The notes under the pieces: generated by a model | What the model saw: only the letters and a program-made list of their open reading frames with translations | Told to the model about the DNA's origin: nothing | Databases searched by the model: none | Assembly (NCBI GenBank): GCA_964019055.1 | Contig: OZ025210.1 | Location: 3,353,047 to 3,417,046, forward strand | DNA: 64,000 nucleotides | DNA from: Anthopleura xanthogrammica | Lineage: Eukaryota; Cnidaria; Anthozoa; Actiniaria; Actiniidae | Direction of reading: 5' to 3' | Program-made: the position numbers and the translations under genes | Shown: positions 46,501 through 61,194 of the stretch, piece by piece | How the letters are laid out: each line of letters starts with the position of its first letter | Position numbering within the stretch: position 1 is the stretch's first letter

Positions 46501-47031
46501 ATAATGACACGTGGTATCTGTTGGAGGAAGTCTAACAAGATGTTGTGGGAAGGGGCCGTTAATGGCCGAAAATGACATTTCTAATTTGCTCGCAAATCTT
46601 ATTTCATTATCAGACCGTTCACTGTTCCTCGTATTCTCGGGAAACCCGCTGATCAATCCAGCGAGAGTAGCGAGGAAGACGAGAATGAAGGGGAAGGTGA
46701 GGAAGGCGATCAAGGTCCCAGAACAGAACAACAAAATAGGTGGAGAACCCCCGACAAGAGGCCCGGTAACCGGGGATTTTTCAGAGACGGACCAAATGCT
46801 AACAGAGGAAGAGGGGGACACGGGCAGGACAGAGGCAGTGATCGTGGTGGTTCTGGAAGGGTAAATAAGGGGCAGAAAGGTAAAGGAAAGGCTAAAGCAC
46901 CACCGGACTCTGCAACACTCAGGACCAGGGCACTAAATGAACGGAACAAGGGACAAAGAGCGAATCATAATAGAAAAGCTGGTGCTGATAGGAAGAGGAA
47001 TAAAGGAATGGGGCCCTTACCACCACAGTAA
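34541..47031 (+). CDS. ASCC2: Activating signal cointegrator 1 complex subunit 2, 11 exons
   Basis: ASCC2 binds K63-linked ubiquitin through its CUE domain. It serves in the ASCC/ASC-1 complex with ASCC3 in alkylation damage response and ribosome rescue. Exons: 34541-34555, 34753-34839, 35684-35872, 36203-36261, 36762-36876, 37494-37657, 38353-38778, 39457-39528, 45078-45336, 45808-46364, 46614-47031; 786 residues, all phases consistent (human 757). Hallmarks: DLKWLLCLPHNKFWCQVIFD, VFMVLLRMSTHKESKD, FTPSTFGEIIYENYLFDIPK and SPQKLSERGSL in the ASCC3-binding half. The CUE domain follows (VRDLLPGLGEGFVIKCLQEY), then DEYDDEYDDTYDALDVGAQD and a C-terminus rich in Gly/Arg/Lys ending ADRKRNKGMGPLPPQ. 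Intron 8 (39529-45077) contains another gene on the opposite strand. Confidence 0.95.
34885..35348. repeat. Long foldback (about 460 bp) in ASCC2 intron 2
   Basis: The ends TTAAGGGGGGACTTACCTAT and ATAGGTAAGTCCCCCCTTAA are perfect inverse complements. The arms also share ACCAGCCACRGTTGCTA, TGAAATGGACCATTTT and ACATATC-type blocks. It holds no coding sequence. Confidence 0.8.
35398..35472. repeat. GC-rich dispersed repeat, shortened copy 3
   Basis: CAGGGACGGCGGAGCCGG to CTCTGCTATCCCTAG, with G and C runs; related to 2401-2536 but deleted internally. A family C fragment (TTGTCCAGACATTGTCCATT) follows at about 35500. Confidence 0.55.
37762..37950 (+). mobile_element. tRNA-derived SINE copy 2
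   Basis: The head, GAAGCATGGGTGGCATCACG, is followed by a B-box-like AGGTTTGAGTCTC. The body has CTCTCCTGTGCTTTGAGGG and GGGTTTTTCTCTGGG, matching the copy at 26690. It lies in ASCC2 intron 6. Confidence 0.65.
38839..39100. repeat. MITE family B copy 2 with an inner palindrome
   Basis: TTACTGCCATTTTCATAATT and AATTGCAGTAA ends match the copy at 18354. Inside, 38957-39035 forms its own hairpin (GTAGTCTTCCCCACAGC against GCTGCGGGGAAGACTA), possibly a nested insertion. It lies in ASCC2 intron 7. Confidence 0.65.
39497..39930 (+). repeat. Tandem duplication covering the end of ASCC2 exon 8
   Basis: The 32 bp ending exon 8 (39497-39528) plus following intron are repeated 237 bp downstream from 39734. 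Both copies run CAAGTTCTAAT, ATCAGAA, then CAACTTATCAACA or AACTTATCAACAATA and CTACAATTT further on. In the second copy the donor GGTAAG has become GGGGAA, so it cannot be spliced the same way. This is a decayed exon fragment. Confidence 0.75.
40252..44037 (-). CDS. Unrecognised acidic, mostly disordered protein nested in an ASCC2 intron
   Basis: I do not recognise this gene. Two coding exons, 44037-43902 and 43154-40252, join in frame (GATGATG|gtaag to gtttgttacag|ATGAGG) into about 1,012 residues. A non-coding first exon probably precedes it: an acceptor TTTTCAG lies 7 bp before the ATG and a GTAAG donor ends at 44140. The N-terminus is basic (MNLKQRRESRRSSPRPSGR) and continues into a hydrophobic FAGFLHGLVSVVFCCVWNG, a possible signal peptide or membrane anchor. 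The rest is rich in Ser, Glu, Asp, Thr and Lys, with degenerate repeats (TSSLTKTLEDEDNETK and TSLAKTKEEKDQETKS units). An ordered-looking patch, DYYEFLVRLLNTGSLRLARQ, lies near the C-terminus. The exon looks richer in GC than its surroundings. It is transcribed opposite to ASCC2. Confidence 0.75.
43270..43592. repeat. Minisatellite, about 57-bp unit, in the nested gene's intron
   Basis: About six units carry the shared core TTATTTCCGTCACGACAAGC followed by GCGCACGCTCTAATCT. The last three (about 43430-43592) are almost identical, while the earlier ones are diverged. CGTCA (CRE half-site-like) and GCGCGC recur in each unit. Confidence 0.8.
44360..44784. repeat. 425-bp near-perfect palindrome
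   Basis: Arms of about 205 bp are inverse complements with few mismatches around a centre at GGCGGGCAAAGCTTGCCCGCC (about 44565-44585). The ends are AATAGGCCTTTTGCAACAAC and its mirror. It lies about 220 bp upstream of the nested gene's probable first exon and within ASCC2 intron 8. The high arm identity suggests a recent insertion. Confidence 0.85.
46395..46536. repeat. MITE family A copy 3, in ASCC2 intron 10
   Basis: TTTCAGACCACGTGTCATTC and the mirrored AATGACACGTGGTATCTG arms match the copies at 16195 and 17255. Confidence 0.6.
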
Positions 47032-47047
47032 GCACAAGTCAATACAC

Positions 47048-47212
47048 TCCTTCAGCTTTTTTTTTTTCATTTCGAACCACGCGCCATTCTCTTGAGTTTT
47101 ATTCCCTTGTTGGCCAGTAAGGTTGGAAACTCAAATGGTGTTTTACCCGAAGGGATGGCACATGGTCTGAAATGGGATAAACATTACACCCCACCAAAAT
47201 GGGTCTAGGTTG
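47048..47212. repeat. MITE family A copy 4
   Basis: CATTTCGAACCACGCGCCAT and GGCACATGGTCTGAAATGGG arms. It lies just after the ASCC2 stop, so it may be part of the 3' untranslated region. Confidence 0.6.
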
Positions 47213-48821
47213 ATAAAACTTTCCACGCAAGAACCACCGTAGTAAATAGTACCAAATAGTTCCAGAGGAATCTAGGGACCAGGATATTTTTTTTAGAAAT
47301 CGAATTTTCTAAGTGATATATAACTGGTGCTGAAACACTTCTCGCTTCGATCCGTGTTATATTTGTTAAAGGGGAAGCAATCTGCCATGGGATTATGGGA
47401 TAGAACAGGTTCCATCATCTCGTTATACCCAAACAGTACCACAATTCCATGCATAAGAACCTATGATCATTCATTTCGGAGGGAAATTCGGATTCATTTT
47501 TCGAGTCACATGGTCGTCACAAAATTAGTTTAAGAACAATTATTGACGAAGCTTCGTAATAACGTATTTTATTTCTGCCCGAATTACATCACGTTTATTT
47601 CATATATCGACCCTAATATAAACCTATGTCAGATATTATTATATAGTTAATTTTAAAATTACTCTAATAAAATTAAACCCTAAAATGGATGCTGTTGAAT
47701 TGTACGGAAAAAATAAGATAAATAATCTAGTTATAAACATTCTTTAAAATTGGTTTTTGAAATAGTTTCCTGCAAGTGAAGAACTCTTCTCGATCCGCTA
47801 TTTGTCATTCTAGGATAATTCGATGTACAGTACTAAAGTCGAGACGTGGCCGCTATATTGGTTTTTGCCCTACTTGCCTCTTAATGGAGTTTTTCAAAAC
47901 GAGTTTTTAAGTTTTTAATCTTATGAGAAACATGACTGAATGAATTTTCTCATATTTTCGTCGATGCAGACCAATTTGTATATTTGAAATATACCATCTT
48001 ACTGGTGATTCTTTGAATCGTTTCTTTAATTCTATATTGAAGTATCGATAAAGCTTTTGCCTGTCGGTAAATTTGACATCATGTTGGATGACGGGAAGTG
48101 CCTCCAAGATGGCCGTCAAATTTATTTGGAATGATTACCAACAGACCAAGAATAGTGGAAGAAAATAAGTCTTGAAGAACTCTTCATGCAGTTAATTGAA
48201 TTATCACCCATATCATATTGTTATTGTTATCCTAATTTAGCTGCTAATAATGATATGGCTACACTTCCGCATAGGAATAATGATGGGCCAAGAATACTAC
48301 TTGTTCTTGTTTGATCTGCGAATACAAAATAACGAGATTCGTTAGTACGTAAAAGAAGGCGCCATTCATTTTCATGAGGGAAGCTTCTTCCCAAAAGTGT
48401 CGGAGCTTGCTAAAAGAGGCACTCGACTCTCCTTAACCCCCTCCCCACTTCCACCACCAACGACAACTCGCCACAACACATCAGTGCCATAACATTACAT
48501 TCCTTAAATCTAAAACACGGCTGGAAGTCGGAACTGAAAAATGACGCACGAGCTCGGCTTTTCCAGAGTTGTTTTTCCTTCGAGGCAAGTGCTATCCGTT
48601 CTATCACCGGATTTCCTCGCTATCTTCATAAAATTTAATTGGATTTCACGTCCTAATTATCAGACGTCGGGAGTCTTCTAAAATAGTTCCAAAAATAAAC
48701 GTGATTTGACTTGATTTGACTTGTTGTGGAAACTATTGGCCTCCACTAAGCAAGCAATTGTGGCACCATACTCAAAAACAACGCGGCTTCGGCGATTAAT
48801 GACTTCATCTTCAAAAAAGCC

Positions 48822-48956
48822 GATAGACCCCTTGCACATGACGTCAAAGCAGCTCAATTTGGAGGAAAAAACAAAAGAATTTCAATCTCCTGAGAATTGG
48901 AACCTTTCCCCCCTCCAAATTTAGCTGCATTCCGACGTGCTGCAAGGGGTCTATAC
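48822..48956. repeat. MITE family D copy 2 (complete)
   Basis: The ends TAGACCCCTTGCACATGACG and GTGCTGCAAGGGGTCTATA are inverse. GCAGCTCAATTTGGAGG is mirrored by CCTCCAAATTTAGCTGC. Related copies are at 31136 and 56046. Confidence 0.75.
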
Positions 48957-49149
48957 GAGGAATAGTTTTATCAAGATGAGGTGATATTATTGGTCATGTG
49001 CATAGAATATGGTCAAGTAGAATGTACCCCTAACTTATGTCGTTAATTATTTAGTACTCGAGGTGAAATACTATCTTTAAATGCAAGCCGCACGTATCAA
49101 AACGAAGAGTGAGCAGAGTAGAAAACGTACACTTGAATGGCTTTCATAT

Positions 49150-49445
49150 TCAAGGATCGTGATTGGATATCGCTGTTTTTCTCGCTTTTTGATTGGTTCA
49201 AAGTGGAAGCCATTTGAGAGTCATTTTACGATATTGTGATTGAATAGCGTTAATTTTTTTGCTTTTTGATTGGTTCAAAGAGGAAACCATTTGAGTCATT
49301 TTACTGCATTGTGATTGGATAGCGTTGATTTTTTCGCTTTTTGATTGGTTCAAAGAGGAAACCATTTGAGTCATTTTACTGCATTGTGATTGGATAGCGT
49401 TGATTTTTTCGCTTTCTTGATTGGTTCAAATTGGAAGCCATTTAA
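49150..49445. repeat. Minisatellite, about 74-bp unit, four copies
   Basis: Each unit carries TGTGATTGGATAGCGTTGAT, TTTTGATTGGTTCAAAG and AAACCATTTGAGTCATTTTA. The second to fourth copies are nearly identical. ATTGG (inverted CCAAT) occurs twice per unit. Related blocks, inverted, lie at about 36465-36600. Confidence 0.8.
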
Positions 49446-50309
49446 TGGTTTCTACGTTTTCCAGCCATACTAAAATGTTTCTAAAGAATGTGGCTGGTGT
49501 GGTAGTAGCGGTTAGCCATGGTAACAATGCGCTAGGTGGGGTGCACAATATTTTTCTTGTTTGAACACGATAAAGATGGCAAAAAAGGAGATCAAAAATA
49601 GGAAACACTAGTCACTAGTAAAGCTTTGACAATCTACCATGTTTTCGAGTTTAAAAAAAAACAACATTTATACTTTATTTTGTCTGTATTATATACTTAA
49701 CCATCACCAATATAGTTGCCTTCACACAATCAATAATTTCATGTGACCACACACACGATTAGAATTATCCAAGCTGGTTTATTTTTCATGTTACTTTATG
49801 CACGAAAACAACTCAAATAAAGAATAACTTATCAAAATCAACAGTTCTGACCTTGACAACAAAAACAGACTATCAAGTTCTTTAAGCTGTGCCTAAAATG
49901 AGAATGAAAAAAGTGCAATAGAATAAAGCGAGCAATAAAGTGATTGAGTAAGAGTATAAGGAATAATGTGCCAGCGTGGTGCCAGAATGACAGCGAAAAG
50001 TGCAATAAGATATAGTGTACTATATGGTGACTGACAGATGCCCCAGATAACAGATAGATAACATACTTGCCCAGCATGACGCAAGTACACCCAAACACAA
50101 TGTACATTTAACTTTAGTGACCAAGTTGAGGATAATGATTTATACCGAGAAGTGCAAGGCAATACTATGAGTACATTTACTTGAAGATACCAGTGCAGCG
50201 ACCAATAACATACTCTGCCGTCCAATAGTCTCCTACGGGGATGGTGATGTCACTCTCAGAATGACATCCTCCCAAGATTGAACTTTATGGAAATCTAAGT
50301 TTACATTGT

Positions 50310-56850
<6,541 letters not shown>

Positions 56851-57649
56851 GTTTGTTTGGGAGGTGAAGAAAGAAGAACCCTTGAAAATTAGCCTGCGAA
56901 GTGAATATACACCGCTGAACAACGGGAGGTGGTTTATACATTGAACATACTTTACTAAACCCTTAATTATTAATCTCATCAACTTGTTAGAGAGTTTTTG
57001 GAAGAAAAATATTTTTATGGCGATCAAAGGTTTTCTCTAGCTTTTGAAGACGGTGGAAAGCCAGTTGAGTGTAAAATAGTAAAAATACTTGACCAATAGT
57101 TTGCAGCGCGGGCTTTTGATTGGCATGTTCAAAAAAACCACAGGTAACCCAAGCAGAGGAAAAAACGAGCTGTCGATATCACACAAACCGCAAATACAAA
57201 TAAACATTCTTTTTCTTATAGAATCAATTTTATCCGATTGGAAAAGAAGGAACCAGTTTTCAAAATGGAGACGTGTCTAAATTAGAGTAAAATGACGTCG
57301 TTATTTGGAATCCTTGATGGTTAGTTTGTTGTTACATCTGCGGCATTTAGATTCATTATCAGGATAATTATATGTTTTGCTTCAGGTGGGATTTTCTTTT
57401 TTCTTCCTGTTTTCCTAACAAATATTTAAATTACTATCATTGCGCGCTGCTCCGGCTTAGTATAGCTTACGATCCCTCCCCTCCTCTTGAACGCTCCCGC
57501 GCTCAAGCACTAAAATTGGTTTGGCCTCTTCTTCGTTTCCGCGCCTTTCCATTCGTGCGCAATGAGATCTTATTTCAAAAAAGGCCTTCATATTTTCCCT
57601 GAAACAACCTTTGGGCTGATGAAAGTGAGGGCATGGCTCAGATTCTAAG

Positions 57650-57836
57650 ACCAAATTGTAGTTTGGCGTGTTAGCTTTTGCGGAGGGAGGAAAACCGGAG
57701 AGCGCAGAGAAAAACCCTCGAATAAATCAAGGGAGAGACCCGACAAATTCTACTCACATGTGATACCAAGGCCAGGAATCGAACCCGAGACCGCAGAGGT
57801 GAAAGACGAGTACACTACCATTACGCCATCCTTGAT
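57650..57836 (-). mobile_element. tRNA-derived SINE copy 3 (best-preserved head)
   Basis: On the minus strand the head reads AAGGATGGCGTAATGGTAGT with an A-box-like TGGCGTAATGG, an anticodon-like loop CTTTCAC and a perfect B-box GGTTCGATTCC. The acceptor-like ends CAAGG and CCTTG can pair. The body (GAGGGTTTTTCTCTGCGCTC, CTCTCCGGTTTTCC) is shared with the copies at 26690 and 37762, so it is a SINE and not a lone tRNA gene. The (CCTT)n repeat lies on its 5' side. Confidence 0.7.
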
Positions 57837-57840
57837 TCGT

Positions 57841-57898
57841 TACTTCCTTCCTTCCTTCCTTCCTTCCTTCCTTCCTTCCTTCCTTCCTTCCTTCCTTT
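57841..57898. repeat. (CCTT)n microsatellite
   Basis: About 14 CTTC units, nearly uninterrupted, immediately beside the SINE. Confidence 0.9.
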
Positions 57899-59785
57899 TT
57901 CCTTCCTTCCCTCATTCTCCTCTCCTCTCCTCTCCACTTCCCTTGCCTCCCAAACTTTTCAAACCACCTGCGCAAAGGCTCTTCAATCACTCAACTGTCA
58001 CATCCACATTGGCCAATAACTCGAAACAGAATTTGCCTCTTTTGATTCATATAAACAGCTTGGCTGATCTGCCGTCCTTTATATATTTGCGCGCATTAAA
58101 TTAAGCATGAAGATATGTTTTTCAAAAAAAATTGTGCCTCCGGTTATATTCAATTTAAATACATTTTTATCGCCCTTGAGGGGAAAAACAGTTGCGTCTG
58201 TTAATGTCGGATTTTTCAAAGCCAATGACACCGCATGACATAAACTCAGTGATTTTAAGCCTCGCTTGAACCTTCTTGATTCCAAGATGACTAGAGTTTG
58301 TCATTCCTCACACTTGGTTATCTATCCTCAATTTTTCCGCGCACATGTTCGAGCTCACGTTTGCAAATTTGTTGCCATAGAAATGGCAGTTCGAAGAAAT
58401 CTAAAACCTAAGTCCTGAAGCGCACGGAGAAAGAACTATATTTTAATTGCCTCCAAAACAGGTGATACGAAACAAAGCCAACCGTGCCATTCTTGAGGTT
58501 AAAATGAAAAACGTGTGGTTCCATCAAATTGTGATTAGCTCATTGAAAATAATTCGAATATTTCATTACAACGAATTAAAACCGACTGTTTGTTTACAGG
58601 AATCCGAGACAGTTTGGAGTTAGCAGTTCATAACTGCGTTATTTGGCTGACTTTTTGTTCTATGATTAATCGAATTTTTGTCAGAAGAAAGGGTGGATAA
58701 TTTTGTACGAAGAGGCTTTAGCGATGTCATGAGAGATTGTGCCTTGCGTTGGGAATTAAAAACCCGATGAAAGCCCATCAAGTGCTTCGAAGTTAACCAC
58801 GAAAACAAGGCGAATTTATCACTATCACTTGCTGTCCGCGCTCCTAGCATTAGTAGATTCAAGGACATTTGGTTCGATCAATTAATTCTTCCCTTCAGGG
58901 AGGAAAAACGCTTTTAACAACTACATAAGATGCTGCAGAGGAAAACTAGAGAAAAAATGAAGTTTTCGCGCCAACATTATCCAAAAAAAAAATAGCGATG
59001 AATGCGGCTGGTTGAACCTCCAACGACTTTCGTGCATATCTTGCAGTCGTTTTAAGTTAAAAAAAATGAAAACATTATCAAGAACGTGGGCGAGAATTAC
59101 GTCTGACAGTCGATCACATATGCTCGACTCCAGGCTAAAAAATTCCCAGCCAAAAAGGTTTTTAAGCAATGCTTACAGCTTTTATCCTCATTGTAAAGTG
59201 CTTATAGAACGTTTTTCTTATGTACCTCAGTACTCTTGATGCTTTGCCGCCGTCTCTATAGAATGTACGTATTCTATAGTAATTCTAATTTCTGTGCTCA
59301 TTAAAAAAGTATGGTTTTGTAACCACTCCCACACTATAAAAAGTTAAAAAACCGAAGTGATCCTTCGTTACATTACCAACTAATTACAAGGTTTATTACT
59401 CACAATTTCTAAAGCTATTAAGAGAAAACTTGCTGGAAAGAACAATGGTTCTCGATTGATTATTAAATGTCAGTGAAGCTGCGCAACAAGGCGGGCAGCC
59501 CCACATTCATTACATGTGTGTGCCTTTTGAACTTTCGTTTTGTTTCCTTTCTAAAAAATAAATTTTTGATCAATTCTTTGTGGTCTAGACTCGTACCTTC
59601 CCTTTTTAGGAAGCTCTTTTCGATTTTCTTTGGAACATTAAGGTATCTGCTTTATTTATCTTATCGTACGAGGTATCTTATGTTCAAGACTCTTACGTAC
59701 GCAACACCATGGCGTGAAAATTGCAGTTACATCTTTTCGGCTTGAAGTTTTATTATTCCATTTTTCTTGGGCAGTTTGTCTAGAT

Positions 59786-59791
59786 TTTATT
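59786..59791 (-). terminator. Candidate polyadenylation signal of the potassium channel gene
   Basis: AATAAA on the minus strand 114 bp past the stop codon. The position is reasonable, but no downstream element was assessed. Confidence 0.4.
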
Positions 59792-59904
59792 CATAATGGA
59801 ATCATTCCAGGCAAAGATAGTTATCACACTGTCTGAATTACAGATATATCGGCCTTAGCTCGTGGTTTTTAATGAAGATATCTTTGCCAGCCGAGTGACT
59901 TTTT

Positions 59905-61194
59905 TCACTTCTTATTGCGGCGTATTTTTTCATCTTTCGGCTTTATAGTCAAGTGTTCCCCTGGGTTATTCTGATTATAAAGCCTTTCCGCCTCCTCTCT
60001 ATAGATTTGAAGCTCGATCTGCTCCCGAAATAGTCTATATCTGCATCGACGGAACTTGGCAAAGAGAACAGGAGAAAAACAGAAAATAATCACCACTCCA
60101 CTGACGCAGAATAGCGCTGCGATTAATTTCCCAAACGCGGTTCTTGGGACGTAGTCTCCGTATCCTACGCTAGAAAGCGTGACTACAGAATACCAAAACA
60201 CGTCGGGGACGCTTACAAACTGTGAATCCTCTCCCAAACCTTCGACGTAAAAAATAGTACTAGACATAACTACAGTTATAAATATTAAGCATAAAAAGAA
60301 CACTTGGAGTTCCTCTCTGCTATCAAAAATGGTCTCAAACAGCAAACGTACGCTAGTACTGTAGCGCTTTAATTTCAGTATTCGTACCAAGCGAACAACG
60401 CGCAACAATGGAAATAAAGTCCTATCCGATAGCGATATGTCGAGAATAAGAGTGATATAGAACGGTAGTATTGAGAGAAAGTCGACAATCGCTGAAAACG
60501 TGAAGAGAAAATAAAAAGACCTTGGAGCTGTCGCAAACCGCGCGAAGTATTCGATTGTAAACCAGCCTGAAAAAATTGATTCCGTTAGGAACCAAAACTG
60601 ATCCTCTTTATAAAACGTTCCAGTATTGTTATTGAAATGCGTATTATTGTCTAATTGAAAATTCACTTTTCTAACTTCAGGTAGGGTTTCCCAGCATAGA
60701 GCAGCCATTGATAACAGTGTTATTAGTGCAGAGAAAGCGTTTATTATTCGTTCTGCAGGTGTAACTGGATTTTCCAACGACTGCCAAATCCTTCCCCGTA
60801 AAGTTCTCTTTTTGCGTTGATTATTGATGAACCATTTCACCGATGGATCTAGCTTGGCCATAGAGTCACTTTCCAACTCAAAAAATGCCGTCTCCTTCAA
60901 AAATATCTCGTAGGAAACCGTTGACGGCTTTGATAGTATGCCTGGCGACTGATAGTAAAACAAAATGGCATCGAAGACAACTCTGTCGCGATTGAAGTAG
61001 TATTCACATCTTTTTGAGTTAAAATATCGACTCCTCTTGTCTTTAGACCCTAGAAGGGTGCTCGGGTAACGTGCTAGGGTTTCTTCAAACGTCTCGAACA
61101 TTTCTCCACTAACATTAATGCGTACTCTTTCGCGTTTTCTGGTTTGCTTTTCAGCGAAACAATCTAACGTTGAGTATATTTCATGGTCTTGCAT
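59905..61194 (-). CDS. Shaker (Kv1)-like voltage-gated potassium channel, single exon
   Basis: An intronless 429-residue Kv subunit. The N-terminal T1 assembly domain spans about 24-112 (RVRINVSGEMFETFEETLAR, then YYFNRDRVVFDAILFYYQS); it lacks the zinc-site cysteines of Kv2-4, so it is Kv1-like. S1 is about 148-168, ending with the Kv1 hallmark ETLPE. The S1-S2 loop has two N-glycosylation sequons (NNT at 183-185, NNT at 189-191). S2 is 200-222, S3 232-252, and S4 about 262-285 (LLRVVRLVRILKLKRYS, five or more basic residues). S5 is 296-315, the pore has TLSSVGYGD (filter 341-347), and S6 is 352-378. S6 reads FCFSPVLFAKF where Kv1 has the PVP gate motif, so only one proline remains. There is no PDZ-binding tail. 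It could be a silent or modulatory subunit. Cnidarians have many such intronless Shaker genes. Confidence 0.93.
   Translation of the reverse strand: MQDHEIYSTLDCFAEKQTRKRERVRINVSGEMFETFEETLARYPSTLLGSKDKRSRYFNSKRCEYYFNRDRVVFDAILFYYQSPGILSKPSTVSYEIFLKETAFFELESDSMAKLDPSVKWFINNQRKKRTLRGRIWQSLENPVTPAERIINAFSALITLLSMAALCWETLPEVRKVNFQLDNNTHFNNNTGTFYKEDQFWFLTESIFSGWFTIEYFARFATAPRSFYFLFTFSAIVDFLSILPFYITLILDISLSDRTLFPLLRVVRLVRILKLKRYSTSVRLLFETIFDSREELQVFFLCLIFITVVMSSTIFYVEGLGEDSQFVSVPDVFWYSVVTLSSVGYGDYVPRTAFGKLIAALFCVSGVVIIFCFSPVLFAKFRRCRYRLFREQIELQIYREEAERLYNQNNPGEHLTIKPKDEKIRRNKK

Larger units (their letters stand above)
47032..50309. other. Intergenic region between ASCC2 and GK (convergent)
   Basis: Contains the ASCC2 3' end (an AATAAA at about 47667 is a possible polyadenylation signal), MITE copies at 47048 and 48822 and a minisatellite at 49150. 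I found no recognisable exon. The part after about 49780 probably belongs to the GK 3' untranslated region; AATAAA (minus) occurs at 49778-49783, but its use is uncertain. Confidence 0.5.
56851..59904. other. Intergenic region between GK and the potassium channel gene
   Basis: Includes the GK promoter (no TATA box seen), the SINE and microsatellite at 57650-57898 and the channel's 3' untranslated region. The remaining open frames are short with no family resemblance. I see no further gene. Confidence 0.5.

Noticed and set aside
57758..57836. Functional tRNA-Glu gene
   Set aside because: A and B boxes are good, but the acceptor stem pairs only partly and the downstream body is shared with two SINE copies.
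57754..57990. Gly/Arg/Lys-rich frame with KEGRKEGR repeats
   Set aside because: It is a translation of the (CCTT)n microsatellite.
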